NCBI GenBank assembly: GCA_034766995.1
Contig: CM068320.1
Span: 4,708,501 to 4,772,500, forward strand
Length of the DNA stretch: 64,000 bases
Direction of reading: 5' to 3'
From: Acanthacorydalis orientalis
Taxonomy: Eukaryota > Arthropoda > Insecta > Megaloptera > Corydalidae
In this document: positions 35,681 through 47,151 of the stretch, one piece after another
Layout of the letters: each line of letters starts with the position of its first letter
Numbering within the stretch: position 1 is the first letter of the stretch
Notes under the pieces: model-generated
Seen by the model: the letters and a program-made list of their open reading frames with translations, nothing else
The model's database searches: none
Told to the model about the DNA's origin: nothing
Program-made: the position numbers and the translations under genes

Positions 35681-35806
35681 TGACGTCACAGCGTACTCTT
35701 TAGTTGAACTGTTAATATTCTGAGTGTGCGCATCAGCTGACTCATTTGTAGTAGGTTGAGTCAACCGTAAAAAGTACATAGAGTAGTGAACATTGCAGCT
35801 GAGTCA
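35681..35806. promoter_or_regulatory. Cluster of bZIP-type sites (CRE and AP-1)
   Basis: A full palindromic CRE, TGACGTCA (35681-35688), is followed by three AP-1 heptamers: TGACTCA at 35738-35744, TGAGTCA at 35757-35763 and TGAGTCA at 35800-35806. Four perfect consensus sites in 126 bp exceed what such AT-rich sequence should give by chance. CREB/ATF and Jun/Fos-type factors bind these sequences in animals. No TATA box, initiator or gene was identified next to it, so this is a candidate enhancer only. Confidence 0.4.
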
Positions 35807-35941
35807 AATATAGTAACATTGTGTATGTTGGGTATGTTGGTTATTCACAATATAAAAATGTACTACAAACATTCCCCATTTTGAAAGAAATACACAAATG
35901 TATTAAATAGTAATATTTTCATCAATCTTCATGTTTTCGAA

Positions 35942-35946
<5 letters not shown>

Positions 35947-36033
<87 letters not shown>

Positions 36034-36233
36034 CCCGTCAAAATTGATGGAAAAATAGTAAGAAAAACTATTTATTAGTTTTTACGGCATAATATATTTA
36101 AACATACAAATACCTAAGAATGAAACGTAATGAATTAAAATTGAAACCTATGAGCTGACAAAGCAAACATTTTTCCTCGACATAGACACTCGTCACTGTT
36201 CACAGGATAAACTGACGAAAAATGTGGGTTTTT

Positions 36234-36304
<71 letters not shown>
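35947..36304. repeat. Two long (TA)n tracts around a 200-bp spacer
   Basis: TA at 35947-36032 with one CA interruption, and at 36238-36304. The spacer 36033-36237 is non-coding and contains an imperfect hairpin (GTAAGAAAAACTA against TAGTTTTTAC). Confidence 0.9.
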
Positions 36305-36307
<3 letters not shown>

Positions 36308-36523
36308 ATCTCATTTTACGCTGATTTGAAATACTAGTATTTGAATGCTACAATCCACTACTATTGAAATAAGTCTCTGACATATTTTTTCTTTTATACT
36401 CGTTTCTCTACACTTTTTGTGACTTTTTTATAGTAACTAAGTTTTCAGAAATAGTACCATAACGTATTTAATTTATATGAAGAAAATAATCTCAATGAAT
36501 ATAAATCCCAAACTATATACATA

Positions 36524-37796
36524 TAAAGGTTTTCCAACAGGGAAGTAATTTTTTAAGAGGTTATATTTTACAGATATCAAACTGACAGTTGTATTTTTTT
36601 TACATTTATTAACTTTTGACATTGCCATTTTTAGTTATGGGTTCTTATACAACAAGTAAACCTACTGAAATAATGCAGTTGTATTATGAAAATGGTCGTT
36701 CTACAAAAAATACATTTCTTAAATTATACGCGACATTTATCCTCGACATACTCGTTCATTTCGAATAATAATTATTCGATTAGTGAGCGAATTGGTGAGA
36801 CTGGATCGGTTAAAGATAAAAATACATCAACACGTGTTCGTAGTGCTCGTTCTGAAGAAAACATTGACTTGGTTCATAAAACAATGTATCGGAAGAGTCA
36901 GGAATATCAATTTCACAGCAATTGGGTCTCTCACAGATGACCACGTTGTATAGTATTTTGTAATTATTTATTGCTAAAGGCTTATAAGGCTCATTTAATA
37001 CAAGAATTGAAGTCAGTAGACCATTCACTGCCTCGGAGACTTGTTAATTGGATACTGGACAACAACACGATTTTTCTGAAAAGTCATCTTTAGTGATAAT
37101 GCTCATTTCGAACTCTCTGGCTACGTTAATAAGCAAAACTTCCGAATCTGGCATGACGAAAATTCGAGGATGATCGCTAAAAAGCCACTGCATCCAGAAA
37201 GAGTGACTGTTTGGTGCGAACTTTGGTCCGGTGGAGACATAGGTCCTTATTTTTTTGAGAATTATGTTGATAAAGCGATTACTGTGAATGGAGAAAAATA
37301 TCGAAGCATGATAACTTTGTAGATAAAATTGGACGATATTGATCTGGAGAATATGTGGTTCCAGTAGAACGTTGTAACAAGCCGCACAGCTGGTGAAACG
37401 ATTTATTGAGGACGAAATTTGCATAGCGCGTTATTTTCATAAATCAAGACATGAATTGAGTATCGAGATATTGTGATTTAACATCGTTGGACTACTTTTT
37501 TTGGAGACACGTTAAAGGATATGTCTGCGCCAATAATCCTAAAACAATTTCTTAGTTAAAAGATGACATCCAAAGAGTAATTGGTGAGATAGATCTCCAG
37601 TTGTATAAGGAAATTATTGAAAAATTTAACAAAAGAATGGTTACTTGTAAGAAAGCACATGGCGGTCACTCACACGATATTATTTTTTATTGATAAATAG
37701 CATATTCCCAACTATTATTTTCTACTTAAAATTTCAGCGCAAATTCTGTGTTTTATTTGAAATTAAAAAATTGCGTCCTTATTGTAAAACCCCCTA
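36524..37796 (+). mobile_element. IS630/Tc1-type transposon b, copy 2
   Basis: About 1.27 kb, colinear with 6500-7760 but with both ends present: TAAAGGTTTTCCAACAGGG at the left and, read inward from the right, TAGGGGGTTTTACAATAAGG. The plus strand carries a broken DDE_3-type transposase. Pieces include a start at MGSYTTSK (about 36637), RVRSARSEENIDLVHK (36832-36880), HFELSGYVNKQNF-like sequence near 37105-37140, an RVTVWCELWSGG-type stretch (37200-37230), FFENYVDKAITVNGEKYRS (37250-37306), a QNVVTSRTAGET-type second catalytic patch near 37365, and SLDYFFWRHVKGYVCANN near 37485-37535 with the third Asp. Stops and shifts are frequent. Confidence 0.8.
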
Positions 37797-38558
37797 TCAT
37801 ATATATCATAACCATATAGTGAAATACGGCTTTTCATGAAGGTGTTAAAAGTCATATAAAATGCGATCCAGTCATGTAATTTCGTAATAATTGCGTCCTG
37901 CCAGAACTTTTTTGGAAACGGCCATTTTGCTCCAGCATGTAGAGCCTTAAATTCTATAACATATATATATATATATATATATATCTACAAATCGTTTACT
38001 ACTGTCATTGGAGATTTAAATATTGGAGCTTAGTGAAATGACTATAATAAATCGAAAAATGTATTGTATTATTTTGTAGTTGTGTACCTTATACTTATAG
38101 TGGTAGAACGTAATTAAAATCGTTAAATGTGCCTTACACTTTCAAAAATATATTTTGATTTTTATTTACTTAAACTATTCTTGTTTTTCCAATATGGATT
38201 TTACACAAAAATGCAACTAATTCGTTAAAAAAAACTTCATTTTTCTGTCCATTCTACGATTGTGCCAATACTTTGAAACTTAATTCTGGTTTTACATTAT
38301 GTATTTGTTGTAGTTCTCTCCCGTTATCATCGTAAATGCATTGAACATTTTGTTCTTCAAAAATATTTTATTCTGAAATATATAGAGGAATAGTATAATT
38401 TGAGAAAACTTATTCTGAATAAATTTGTTCAAAGAGAGGAAAATATGTTACAACTAAATAATCAACATCAATGCCACATCAATATAAACAGTTGTAGCCT
38501 TAGAATAAATAATATTAATTTTTCACAATTGTTATTACTGAATTGTTACAAATGCTGA

Positions 38559-38603
<45 letters not shown>

Positions 38604-39297
38604 GTAGTGTCTGATAAATCGATCAGTGTTTTTCTCAAAAATAATTAGAACAAGAGGAAAACCCCATTATTAGAATTATAAGAATGAAAAAAGATATGTT
38701 TGAGTAACATTGAATAACCTTGTGTATCTTTCATTTTTGAGATACAGACCAAAGTAAACATTTATAATTTGAAGGAACATTTTTAAACACTCATGCAATT
38801 GAACACGACGAGTTTAATAATTATTTTATACAAGCAGTTTATGGAAATCCCGACCGTTTCCAAAATATCAATCTAATTTCAAGGAAACGTTTAATTATCA
38901 ATTGTAGTGAGTCAACGCAACAACAACGAAAGTAAATGAAATTTTGTTCGATATAACTAACGTAGTTTTTAACATTAAATTTAGCGTTCATTTGTAATGT
39001 AAGCTCTAAACATAAACATATTTTCATTAAAATAGTAACTATATAACTGTGGTTACAGAATATATTAACATAGCGAATAACACTTTAATTTCAATTCAAT
39101 TGGAAATCCAGTTCTATTTATAACACATGTATAAATAATATTTTTGGTTTCAAAGGACAAAATTGAAAATATCTAAAAATTGTGCGTTAGTTGAAATGTG
39201 CAGTTAATATTCATAAGTTGGTATAAAGTGTCGATGTCGTATTTATAATAATAATAGTTGTTCTTAAATCTGCTTAGAAGAGCAAATCCGATGTCAC
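37797..39297. other. AT-rich intergenic DNA
   Basis: No gene was recognised. (TA)n lies at 37960-37984 and 38562-38600. Confidence 0.5.
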
Positions 39298-39432
39298 AGG
39301 TTTCAAAAAGTAACAGATGCTTTATGTGATCCTGTGTTGCGTTGTATTGGTAATCTCCGGCCTTTTGGATCTCTCAAATCTATACTTTCCATTACTAGTT
39401 TCGGCACGTGCACCATCCTCATGTAGATTTTA

Positions 39433-40719
39433 TTAGGTGTTGAAATTAATTCGTAGCGTTTTACAAGAGATGGCGTAGGTAGTACATTCTTCCATTGTTC
39501 CCTTTAACCAAATATTCCCAGTAAAACAGCTGTCCTTAGGCGTCAGTTTCAGTACATGTCATTTGGTTGAAGCGTAAATAACAACACTTTGTACTTTATC
39601 GAATATGTCGAATTTCGTGCCGGATAAATTGTTTTTGCGGGAAGTTTTACTTCATTACTTTAACATGAAAAAAGTGCTGCCGAAAGTCATTGTATTTTAG
39701 TGAAAGATTATGGTGACCATGCTCTAGCTGAGCAAACGTGTCGGAAGTGGTTTGCACGTTTTGAAAGTGGTGATTTCGACTTGGAAGACAAGGAACGACC
39801 TGGATAGCCGAAAAAGTTCGACGATGAAGAATTGGAGGCATTACTTAAATGAAGACCCATGTCAAACACTTCAAGAATTGTCTAAATCGTTGGGAGTTGA
39901 CTTGTCAACGGTAGGAAAACGCCTTAAAGCCATGGGAATGATCCAAAAGCAAGGAAATTGGGACCCATACGAATTGAAACCGAGGGACGTTGAAAGGCGT
40001 TTTTCTACCTGTGAACTGCTGTTTCAACGGGAGAAAAGGAAGAGATTTTTGCATCGAATTGACACGAGCGATGAAAAGTGGATCAATTACGACACTCCCA
40101 AGCACAGAAAGTCATGGGTTAACCCCGGCCAACCATCAACACCAGCGGCGAAGACAAATATCCATGGATCCAAGCTCAAGCTCTGTATTTGGTGGGATCA
40201 TAAGGGTGTGATCTACTATGAACTAGTCAAACCGAACGAAATTATCACTGGGGATCGCTACCGACTACAATTGATGCTCTTGAGCGGTGCATTGAAGGAA
40301 TAACGGCCGGAATACTTTGAAGGACACGACAAAGTGATTTTGCAGCACGACAATGCTCGTCCGCACGTCGCAAAACCGGTCAAAACATACTAGAAAACGC
40401 TCAAATGGGTAGTCCTACCCCACCCGCCGTATTCTCCAGATATTGTCCTTCTGATTACCACTTGTTTCAATCGATGAGTCATGGCCTGTCTGGGCAAAAC
40501 CTCACTTCTTATGAAGATTGCAAAAAATGGGTGGATACGTGGATTGTATCTAAAGACGAGGCGTTCTTCCGACGTGGTATTCAGCTCCTGCCCGAAAGAT
40601 GGGAAAAAGTAGTGGATAACGGTGGACAATACTTTGAATGATATGTTTTTTTCAATTTCATTTAAAATGAATGATCTTTGTTCATGAAGAAAACGCTACG
40701 AATTAATTCCAACACCCAA
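39433..40719 (+). mobile_element. Mariner family B, copy B2
   Basis: A 1287-bp element with TTAGGTGTTG...CAACACCCAA ends and TA on both sides (39431-39432 and 40720-40721). It is the same family as B1, in the opposite orientation, and is inserted in a foldback element. Confidence 0.95.
39605..40641 (+). pseudogene. Mariner transposase of B2, broken
   Basis: Homologous throughout to the B1 transposase. It starts at the ATG at 39605 (MSNFVPDKLFLREVLLHYF). A frameshift near 39667, an in-frame TAG near 39806 where B1 has Gln, and a shift near 39850 break the DNA-binding half. An open run of about 180 codons (39752-40303) then includes LSKSLGVDLSTVGKRLKAMG, a WDPYEL motif (WVPYEL in B1) and the first catalytic block SDEKW, where the usual Gly before Asp is Ser. 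Stops follow at 40301 and 40391, and a shift near 40440 precedes the third-Asp block PSDYHLFQSMSHG. The second-Asp block, QHDNARPHVAK, is intact. It is more decayed than B1. Confidence 0.9.
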
Positions 40720-40850
40720 TAAATAATCATTTTAGATAACAATTATCTAAAATCAACTTGAAGATGAAACGTGTGCTGAAGCTAATAGTGAAAAACAGAA
40801 GTTTGAGTTATCCGAAGGGCAAAGTATTCTTGAAGGGTTTTATTGACACA

Positions 40851-42050
40851 TTAAGGAAGTATATTTAGCTAATAAGTGATCCATAAATAATTTTCATTTA
40901 ACTTCTCATGCCTTAAATGTGATTCTTTTCATTGTAGTTTTAAATAACATGTTCGTACATTTTTGTAAATGAACTTCATAATTAATATTCAGTCATGTTG
41001 TTGAGAAATCGAATTTTCATACAAAATACTTCAAGTCCATTCACTTAACAGTTACAGTGAGTGTTGCATGTGCAGTTTCATGTAATTTTAAACAAACTTT
41101 GCCTTTTCATACATTCAATTTTAGTTCAGTTTTATCAATACATATTCTCATAGTACAGTTTACAGATAATTTAATAATTTATGAACACTTTTCTTATCAA
41201 TGATAAGAAGCATGTCACTTGATATGGACTAATAAAAATTCAGTTTTCACTCGAATCCCTGAAACATCAGTGATGTCATATGTGTCTATTCAGTTAAGAT
41301 CAAATTCGAATTAACTTTATTCGCTCCAGTCTTTCTGTTTGGATTTCGGCCATACACTCTTGTTTTTACTCACTCGAATAAATCCGAACAAGTAAAATAA
41401 TTGTTGAAACCATGAGTGTATCAGATCTTTCAGAAAATATAATATTCCATTCATTTTTGTATTAAATAACGTAGGTTTTCTTTGTATATTAATTATTCAA
41501 ATATATGAATAGGAGGATGTCTACTTAAATAAAATTAATTTAACATCCTAATTTCATATTGTTTATTTTGACATTGTTTCTCTTCTTTTGATTACATAAT
41601 ATCAAAACGGATAAAACACTATATACATTATGATATATTTTAATATGACGAAATAACATTATCGACTTTATATAATAATTTACAAGTATTAATATTCATT
41701 ATGTTTAAAAATATCATTTTCCATGTTTGCATGTTTTTATATTCGATTTTTTCATTTTTGAGTATGTTATTGTTACGTTCGCAAAATTCAACAAAAATGG
41801 TTAAAAATATGCAATGAAAATAAATGAATCTTATAACATGATAGCGCGCACATACAATACTATTATTGATCTACAATTTTTGAATAAAAATTAAGCCATC
41901 ATTATTTCATAATTCCCTAGCTTAGCAATTGCTGAGTTATTTCCAAAATTCAAAGAATTATTTTATAAGTTAAAGGTATGTAAACTCACTTATTTAAATA
42001 AAAATTCTTTTTAAATTATCATATATTATAATTTTCCCACTTATTTAGGC

Positions 42051-42103
<53 letters not shown>

Positions 42104-42128
42104 TGTGTGTATATATATATATAAGGAT
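40851..42128. other. AT-rich intergenic DNA
   Basis: No gene was recognised. The region 41200-41400 is a little more complex, with ATCAGTGATGTCAT-like sequence. (TA)n with a TGTG interruption occupies 42051-42123 and abuts the next transposon. Confidence 0.5.
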
Positions 42129-43007
42129 GTGCCAGTGGAGCGGGAAATTTTAAAATTAGGATTATTCACTTACTGTTGGAATTAAGTGATACATTGTTAG
42201 TTATTTATGACCATTTAGTAAATATTGAGCAGTAATCAGGTGCATATCGAGCTTTCGCTATAAAATCAATTTACAAAAATTGTAAAGTCTACTACAACTG
42301 TACAATGGCTATTTTGTAATCATTATAACATTCCACATCGTGGATAGGTACCAACCACTCATTCCATAAACTTACGGATTTAGAAGTTTGAAGAAACTGG
42401 TTTCACATTAAATTTGAAGCAGCGAAGGTTCAGAAGAACAGTAAGAACACCAGACAACACTGACCGTGTTAGAGTTAGTGTAATGCATAGCCTACGACAT
42501 GATTACATCAGTAAGATTACAGCATTTCTGACGCAAGGATTAATTCAATTTCGACAAACTACTTGGTTTCGGCAAGATAAGGCATCAAGTCATACTGCTA
42601 GAGCCTATGAATTGTATAAGAGCGCTCTTTCTGAATCGAATAGTTTCCAAAAATGGAGATGTTATTTAGCCAGCAAGATCCCTAGATTTGATGGCGTGTG
42701 ATTATTTTCTCTGGGGTTATTTAAAGAGCAGAGTGTATATTGATTGTCGGCACAATATCCCCAAACTTAAATTAAACATCCGAGGAGCAGTTACGAGAAT
42801 TCCACCAAATATGTTAAGACGAATTATAGAATTTTTCCGAATAAGATTAGAGAAATGTGTGAACCGAAATGTGCTCATCTATCAATCATTATTTTTAAAA
42901 AATAAAATGCCTCGACTTACCTAACAAGAATATCTAAATAAAATTATGTAAAAATAAAAATTCATTTAATTATTGCGTTTTGAAATTTTCCTGATACTCT
43001 GGCGCAC
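42129..43007 (+). mobile_element. IS630/Tc1-type transposon d, internally deleted
   Basis: About 880 bp between GTGCCAGTGGAGCGGGAAATT (left, first 20 bp used) and its diverged inverse GTGCGCCAGAGTATCAGGAA read from the right end. The plus strand (42414-42924) begins RRFRRTVRTPDNTDRVRVSV, a conserved linker of this transposase type. It then jumps to LTQGLIQFRQTTWFRQDKAS (second-Asp block QDGA changed to QDKA) and, after a one-base shift near 42690, to MACDYFLWGYLKSRVY (third Asp kept) and LKLNIRGAVTRIPPNMLRR. The region that should hold the first catalytic Asp is deleted between VSVMHSLR and the QGLIQF segment. Ends by the TAA at about 42922. Confidence 0.8.
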
Positions 43008-43033
43008 TTATATACACATGAATACATAAGTAC

Positions 43034-43076
43034 ATATATATATATATATATATATATATGTAGAGAGAGAGAGAGA
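43034..43076. repeat. (TA)n-(GA)n compound microsatellite
   Basis: TA to about 43059, TG, then GA to 43076. Same polarity as the other compound tracts. Confidence 0.95.
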
Positions 43077-43359
43077 CGTTAGGAGAGCATTCCATTTGTA
43101 AACTAACTTATCTATATAACATTGTCCACTCAATACTGTATCTTCAAATTTTCCCACTTACCTAGAGTACCATATACACACACACATACATATACAATTT
43201 ATATATATTAATTATGTATGAAGTCATATTTCTAGAAAATTAACGTTTAAAGAAGACAATGGTAAAAACATAAGGTGTGATGTTTCGTCAGCATACCACC
43301 ACATAAATTCATTTTGCAAAAATGTTCTTTTGTATTTCTTAATCGCAATGCTTAGATAC

Positions 43360-43800
43360 GTTCGTGTCTCGGTCTTTCGCTAGCGAAACGGGTACAGTTG
43401 TACGTGACCATTAATCCGGGTATAATATCTCTACACTTCGGTAGTAAAACGCGGCACACGGTGACAGAGTCTGCGCACAAGTTCAGATATCGGCCGAAGC
43501 GCGCTCGCCAAGTGGCGACCTGCCGCTGTCGGCCACCAGATGAAATCGTCGTGACATACGCGGCGTGTTTCCGTTATGTTTTCGAACAGTGTCCCTCCGA
43601 CCAGCCTAACCATATTTTCGGCAACTTTATGCCTGCCGCTGAGCCGATAGAACGGCTGCGGCCGTGACGATTTAGCGTCTACGTCACGTGCGACGTGCGG
43701 GGTGGATTCCATAATGTCTGGCTGCAGCTACGTCACGTCAGGGATGACCAACACACGCGAATGCCAACACATAGTTGTCATCGGTACGCGGGAAACGACA
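43360..43800. promoter_or_regulatory. CpG-rich island, promoter-like or foreign
   Basis: About 440 bp with roughly balanced base composition and dozens of CpG dinucleotides, in a window that is otherwise strongly AT-rich. It contains the perfect palindrome TTCGCTAGCGAA (43376-43387) and CRE-like motifs: TACGTCACGTG (43690-43700, which also includes an E-box CACGTG) and TACGTCACGTCA (43739-43750). Frames of 89 codons (plus, 43398-43667) and 93 codons (minus, 43431-43712) are open but match no family I know and may be open only because the sequence is GC-rich. It could be an unmethylated promoter with a first exon, or part of a transposon of different base composition. Confidence 0.4.
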
Positions 43801-43967
43801 TGTAAAGAGACATGATTACGTTTTTATACATTAAAAAATATATATATATATATAGTTGCGATTATTTGATTAGGAATTACCAGTACTATTAACGTTAATG
43901 TAACTACATATGTCTATGACATGGATTGTTTGAAACGAATATTTTACTACAGATGTAAAATATTGTA

Positions 43968-44005
<38 letters not shown>

Positions 44006-44265
44006 TGTATGTATATGTGTATTATATAAGTAAATTAAATTTCAAATCATTTATTTTCCAAATCAGGTGTAATTATATTTAATAAATTATAAGCTGTCAA
44101 TGAAATCTCTAAAAATACATATATATTTTTCCATTTCCAACATCTAGTACTGTAAAAAATTGACAGTTCTTTCAAATATTTTTGTGATTAATAAGTAAAT
44201 TAATTATCAATTATAGGAATTCCATTATAGTTCAACAAAAACGTGTTGAAGAATACATACTTGTG

Positions 44266-44331
<66 letters not shown>

Positions 44332-44929
44332 CATACATACAAAAGTCGCATAGAAAGTATCTGTAATATTTCTTTAAAATAATTATTCTTTGTACGATTA
44401 GTTACGCATGGATGTGTAAATTGGTCGTAGTACTGTGATTAAGATTCAAATTTATACAAAGAGTTTTCCTTTATACCGGGTGTTTGAAATATTTTGCGTT
44501 TTATAACCAGGAAAGAGGAAGAGCACTGCCATTTAATTGAAATAAAATCGAATTAATTGTGATCTAGCATCCTTATTCTTTATGTTATGCTTTTCTTTCT
44601 ATTTCTATCTAATATCAGTACCAGCAGTGACAGATAAATTTTATTCTCATTATTTTATAAGAACTGTAAAGATAGAACATTCGTATTCATTCGTTAGCTT
44701 CCTCTTTTTGAAGTATGTAAATTAGTAAAAAATAAGACGAAAAATAAATCTTCCACTGAAACAGAGAACACACTAATGACTGGTTGAAAAAATGCCACAT
44801 CACCTGTAAAAAAAGTGTATACATCCAACAAGAGAATGGGTGGTACTCAGAGGTTTTTTTTTTAGAAATCACGCATTTTGTCCATAAATACATCCATAGT
44901 TGATGCTATAGAAGTTAACAAACGAAATG
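43801..44929. other. AT-rich intergenic DNA
   Basis: No gene was recognised. (TA)n lies at 43839-43853 and 43973-44001, and a tract ending in (TACA)n at 44266-44340. TACCGGGTGTTTGAAATATT at 44476 resembles an IS630-type terminus without a partner. Confidence 0.5.
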
Positions 44930-45235
44930 CTGTATAACAATAACTTCTTACATTCAACAAACAGTTGAAATTCCAGAAAACGAAATTCGAAAATTTAGAG
45001 AATCATCCCTATAGCAAAACTTTTGCTGTTCCAAATTACTACATTTTTAATCTACATAAAAATACTTTAAGACGTCCTTGATCCGCTACTTATCAAACAA
45101 TAAAGAAGCAGTACTTACATACTTGATTCGTCACATATCTATAAATCTGGCATGAAATCATTCAGAACAAGATTTTACTCAACATTAGAAGTGCATTGAT
45201 AAGCTGGGAACTATATAGAAAATAATGTATAAGTT
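44930..45235 (+). mobile_element. Mariner transposase C-terminal fragment, decayed
   Basis: Plus-strand frames give KQLKFQKTKFENLENHPYSK, TFAVPNYYIFNLHKNTLRR (44955-45080) and KCIDKLGTI (45191-45217). These match the order of the segment before the third Asp, the PPYSPDLAPSDYHLF block (Asp changed to Asn) and the KCID..GDYVEK tail of a mariner transposase. No ends were found. An old relic with low certainty in each part, supported by the correct order. Confidence 0.5.
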
Positions 45236-45298
45236 AATCCTAATTACTCTTGTATTAATTTTTAAAAATGTACTAAAGATACTTTTTGACTAATGCTA

Positions 45299-45299
45299 A

Positions 45300-45361
<62 letters not shown>
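45299..45361. repeat. (TA)n microsatellite
   Basis: An almost uninterrupted TA run of about 60 bp. Confidence 0.97.
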
Positions 45362-45365
<4 letters not shown>

Positions 45366-45942
45366 ATTATATAATGTTCATCACTAATATATCCAAGAGT
45401 TTTTGCAATAAACATTTTGGATAATCATTGAAAAGTATATATGTAAACAATAAATTAATGATTTTCCTTAACCTACATTTTCCTTAACATACATTAATCA
45501 CACAAAAATAAAAAAACAATAACAAAAATATTTAAAAAAAAATGTGTATGGTTTGTGTGAAATAAAAATTACTTTATGATCGTATATATAGCCACCAGTA
45601 CTAAAAAAATATCTTTTTTAACTTTTCATAAAAACTGTGCCAAAGTAAATCTGTGTAAAATCATTTTTTTTTAATCTATATATCAGATATCCCAGAAAAG
45701 AAAGCAATTGTACAAAATCTATTTAAATAATCACGGATAAATACCTCAATAAACGTGTAATAAAGTTTTATACTCGTATAAGCGCTTTGATTGCATTTTA
45801 ACAGTGAATACTTCTTTGACTGCTACTTAAATTTTCAACTAACTTGTTTCATATTAGTATTATATTTACTGCTATTTGTTTTTTTTAAAAAAAAAAATAT
45901 AAGAGATAATTATTAAGTTTAGTGAAATTTATTTTATTCAAT

Positions 45943-46250
45943 TACCGAGTTCTGATTCGTTGCGAATTTGTGTTAAATGGAATTACAATAGGTAGAGAAT
46001 ACTGTTACGTCGTTTTTGCAATAAAATTAAACAAAACCAAGCAAAAATCTAGAATAAAAACGAATATATGTTGCATCATGATAATACACCTGCTTACTTT
46101 ACCACAATTATCAATTAATTTTTGGTTAAAAATGAAAGTAGATTTTTTCCCAACATTACGTTTTTTAACACCTGTTAATATTTCTATATTCTTAAAACTT
46201 AAAATTTCAGTAAGAGAAAAACTATTTATTACAATAGAGCATTAACTCTT
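45943..46250 (+). mobile_element. Mariner transposase middle fragment, decayed
   Basis: The plus strand reads RCEFVLNGITIGREYCYVVF (45960-46020), matching the HHEFVPxGQTIxxEYY segment. After a shift it reads MLHHDNTPAYFTTIIN (46068-46115), the second catalytic Asp block HHDNAPAH. A decayed third block follows near 46145-46205. A 107-codon open frame (45922-46245) covers the region but mixes frames of the ancestral gene. No ends were seen. Confidence 0.55.
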
Positions 46251-46399
46251 AACCGTTGCCAACCAAGAGCCCCCTATTCATAACCAATATTTTATATCAT
46301 CCCCTTTACTCATTTAAAATTAATTTTATTTGTGAAATTTTCCATTTTAATATATTTTGAGAACAAAACATTTCTTATTATTTAATAAGCCAAATACAA

Positions 46400-46439
<40 letters not shown>

Positions 46440-46914
46440 GTAAATGAGTATTACAAATTACTGTTACTACAATAATTGCAGCAAAAAATAATTTTATAAA
46501 TTGTATATATATATATATATATACACGAATATATATTGGTTAATTTATTTTATATCTAAATTCTTTTTTAAGTTGTCATTTTTTAATAATGTTTAATAAT
46601 GTTATTTCGTTTCATATGATGTAACGAATTTCATATTCTTTGATTCTAAATTTCTTAAAATTACTTGTCGTGAGATTACAATAATTCCCATTTGATGATA
46701 GTGTAATCGTTCTTCTTAGACGTCATTCAACACCTTTAAATCTCCACTGAAGGAACGGTACCACCTTCATAGAGAGTTACTAGTAACGACGAAAGAAAAG
46801 AAAGTCATAAAAATGTCTGATCCAACTCAGAAAAACTGCAGTAAGTTTTCTTAAACGTGAAGAAATCGCCGATCACGATGCTATTTTGGCCAAGGTTGAT
46901 CCCTCTGAAGTACA

Positions 46915-46974
<60 letters not shown>

Positions 46975-47094
46975 TCATTGTTTAACATATCCAAGATCTC
47001 TTTGAACAGACCTTGTATTAAAAAGCAATGTTTTTACATTTATGTATCCGGAATAAACCATAATAATTATAGACTAATTCGCCTTATTTATTAT

Positions 47095-47151
<57 letters not shown>

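Larger units (their letters stand above)
39298..40850. mobile_element. Foldback element family F, copy 3, split by mariner B2
   Basis: The left arm 39298-39430 (GGCCTTTTGGATCTCTCAAA, TTCCATTACTAGTTTC, GGCACGTGCACC) and the right arm 40749-40850 (ACGTGTGCTGAAGC, TAGTGAAAAACAGAAGTTTG, TCCGAAGGGC) are inverted copies. The 1287-bp mariner B2 sits between them. The loop next to the insertion contains the perfect palindrome ATTTTAGATAA-CAA-TTATCTAAAAT (40729-40753). The order of events is clear: the foldback unit came first and the mariner inserted at a TA within its loop. Confidence 0.75.

Noticed and set aside
44476..44500. Left terminus of another IS630-type element (TACCGGGTGTTTGAAATATT)
   Set aside because: No matching right end or transposase motif was found, so it is noted in the interval description only.
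44687..44893. 68-codon minus-strand open frame
   Set aside because: No recognisable motif. The mariner signal nearby is on the plus strand and starts further downstream.
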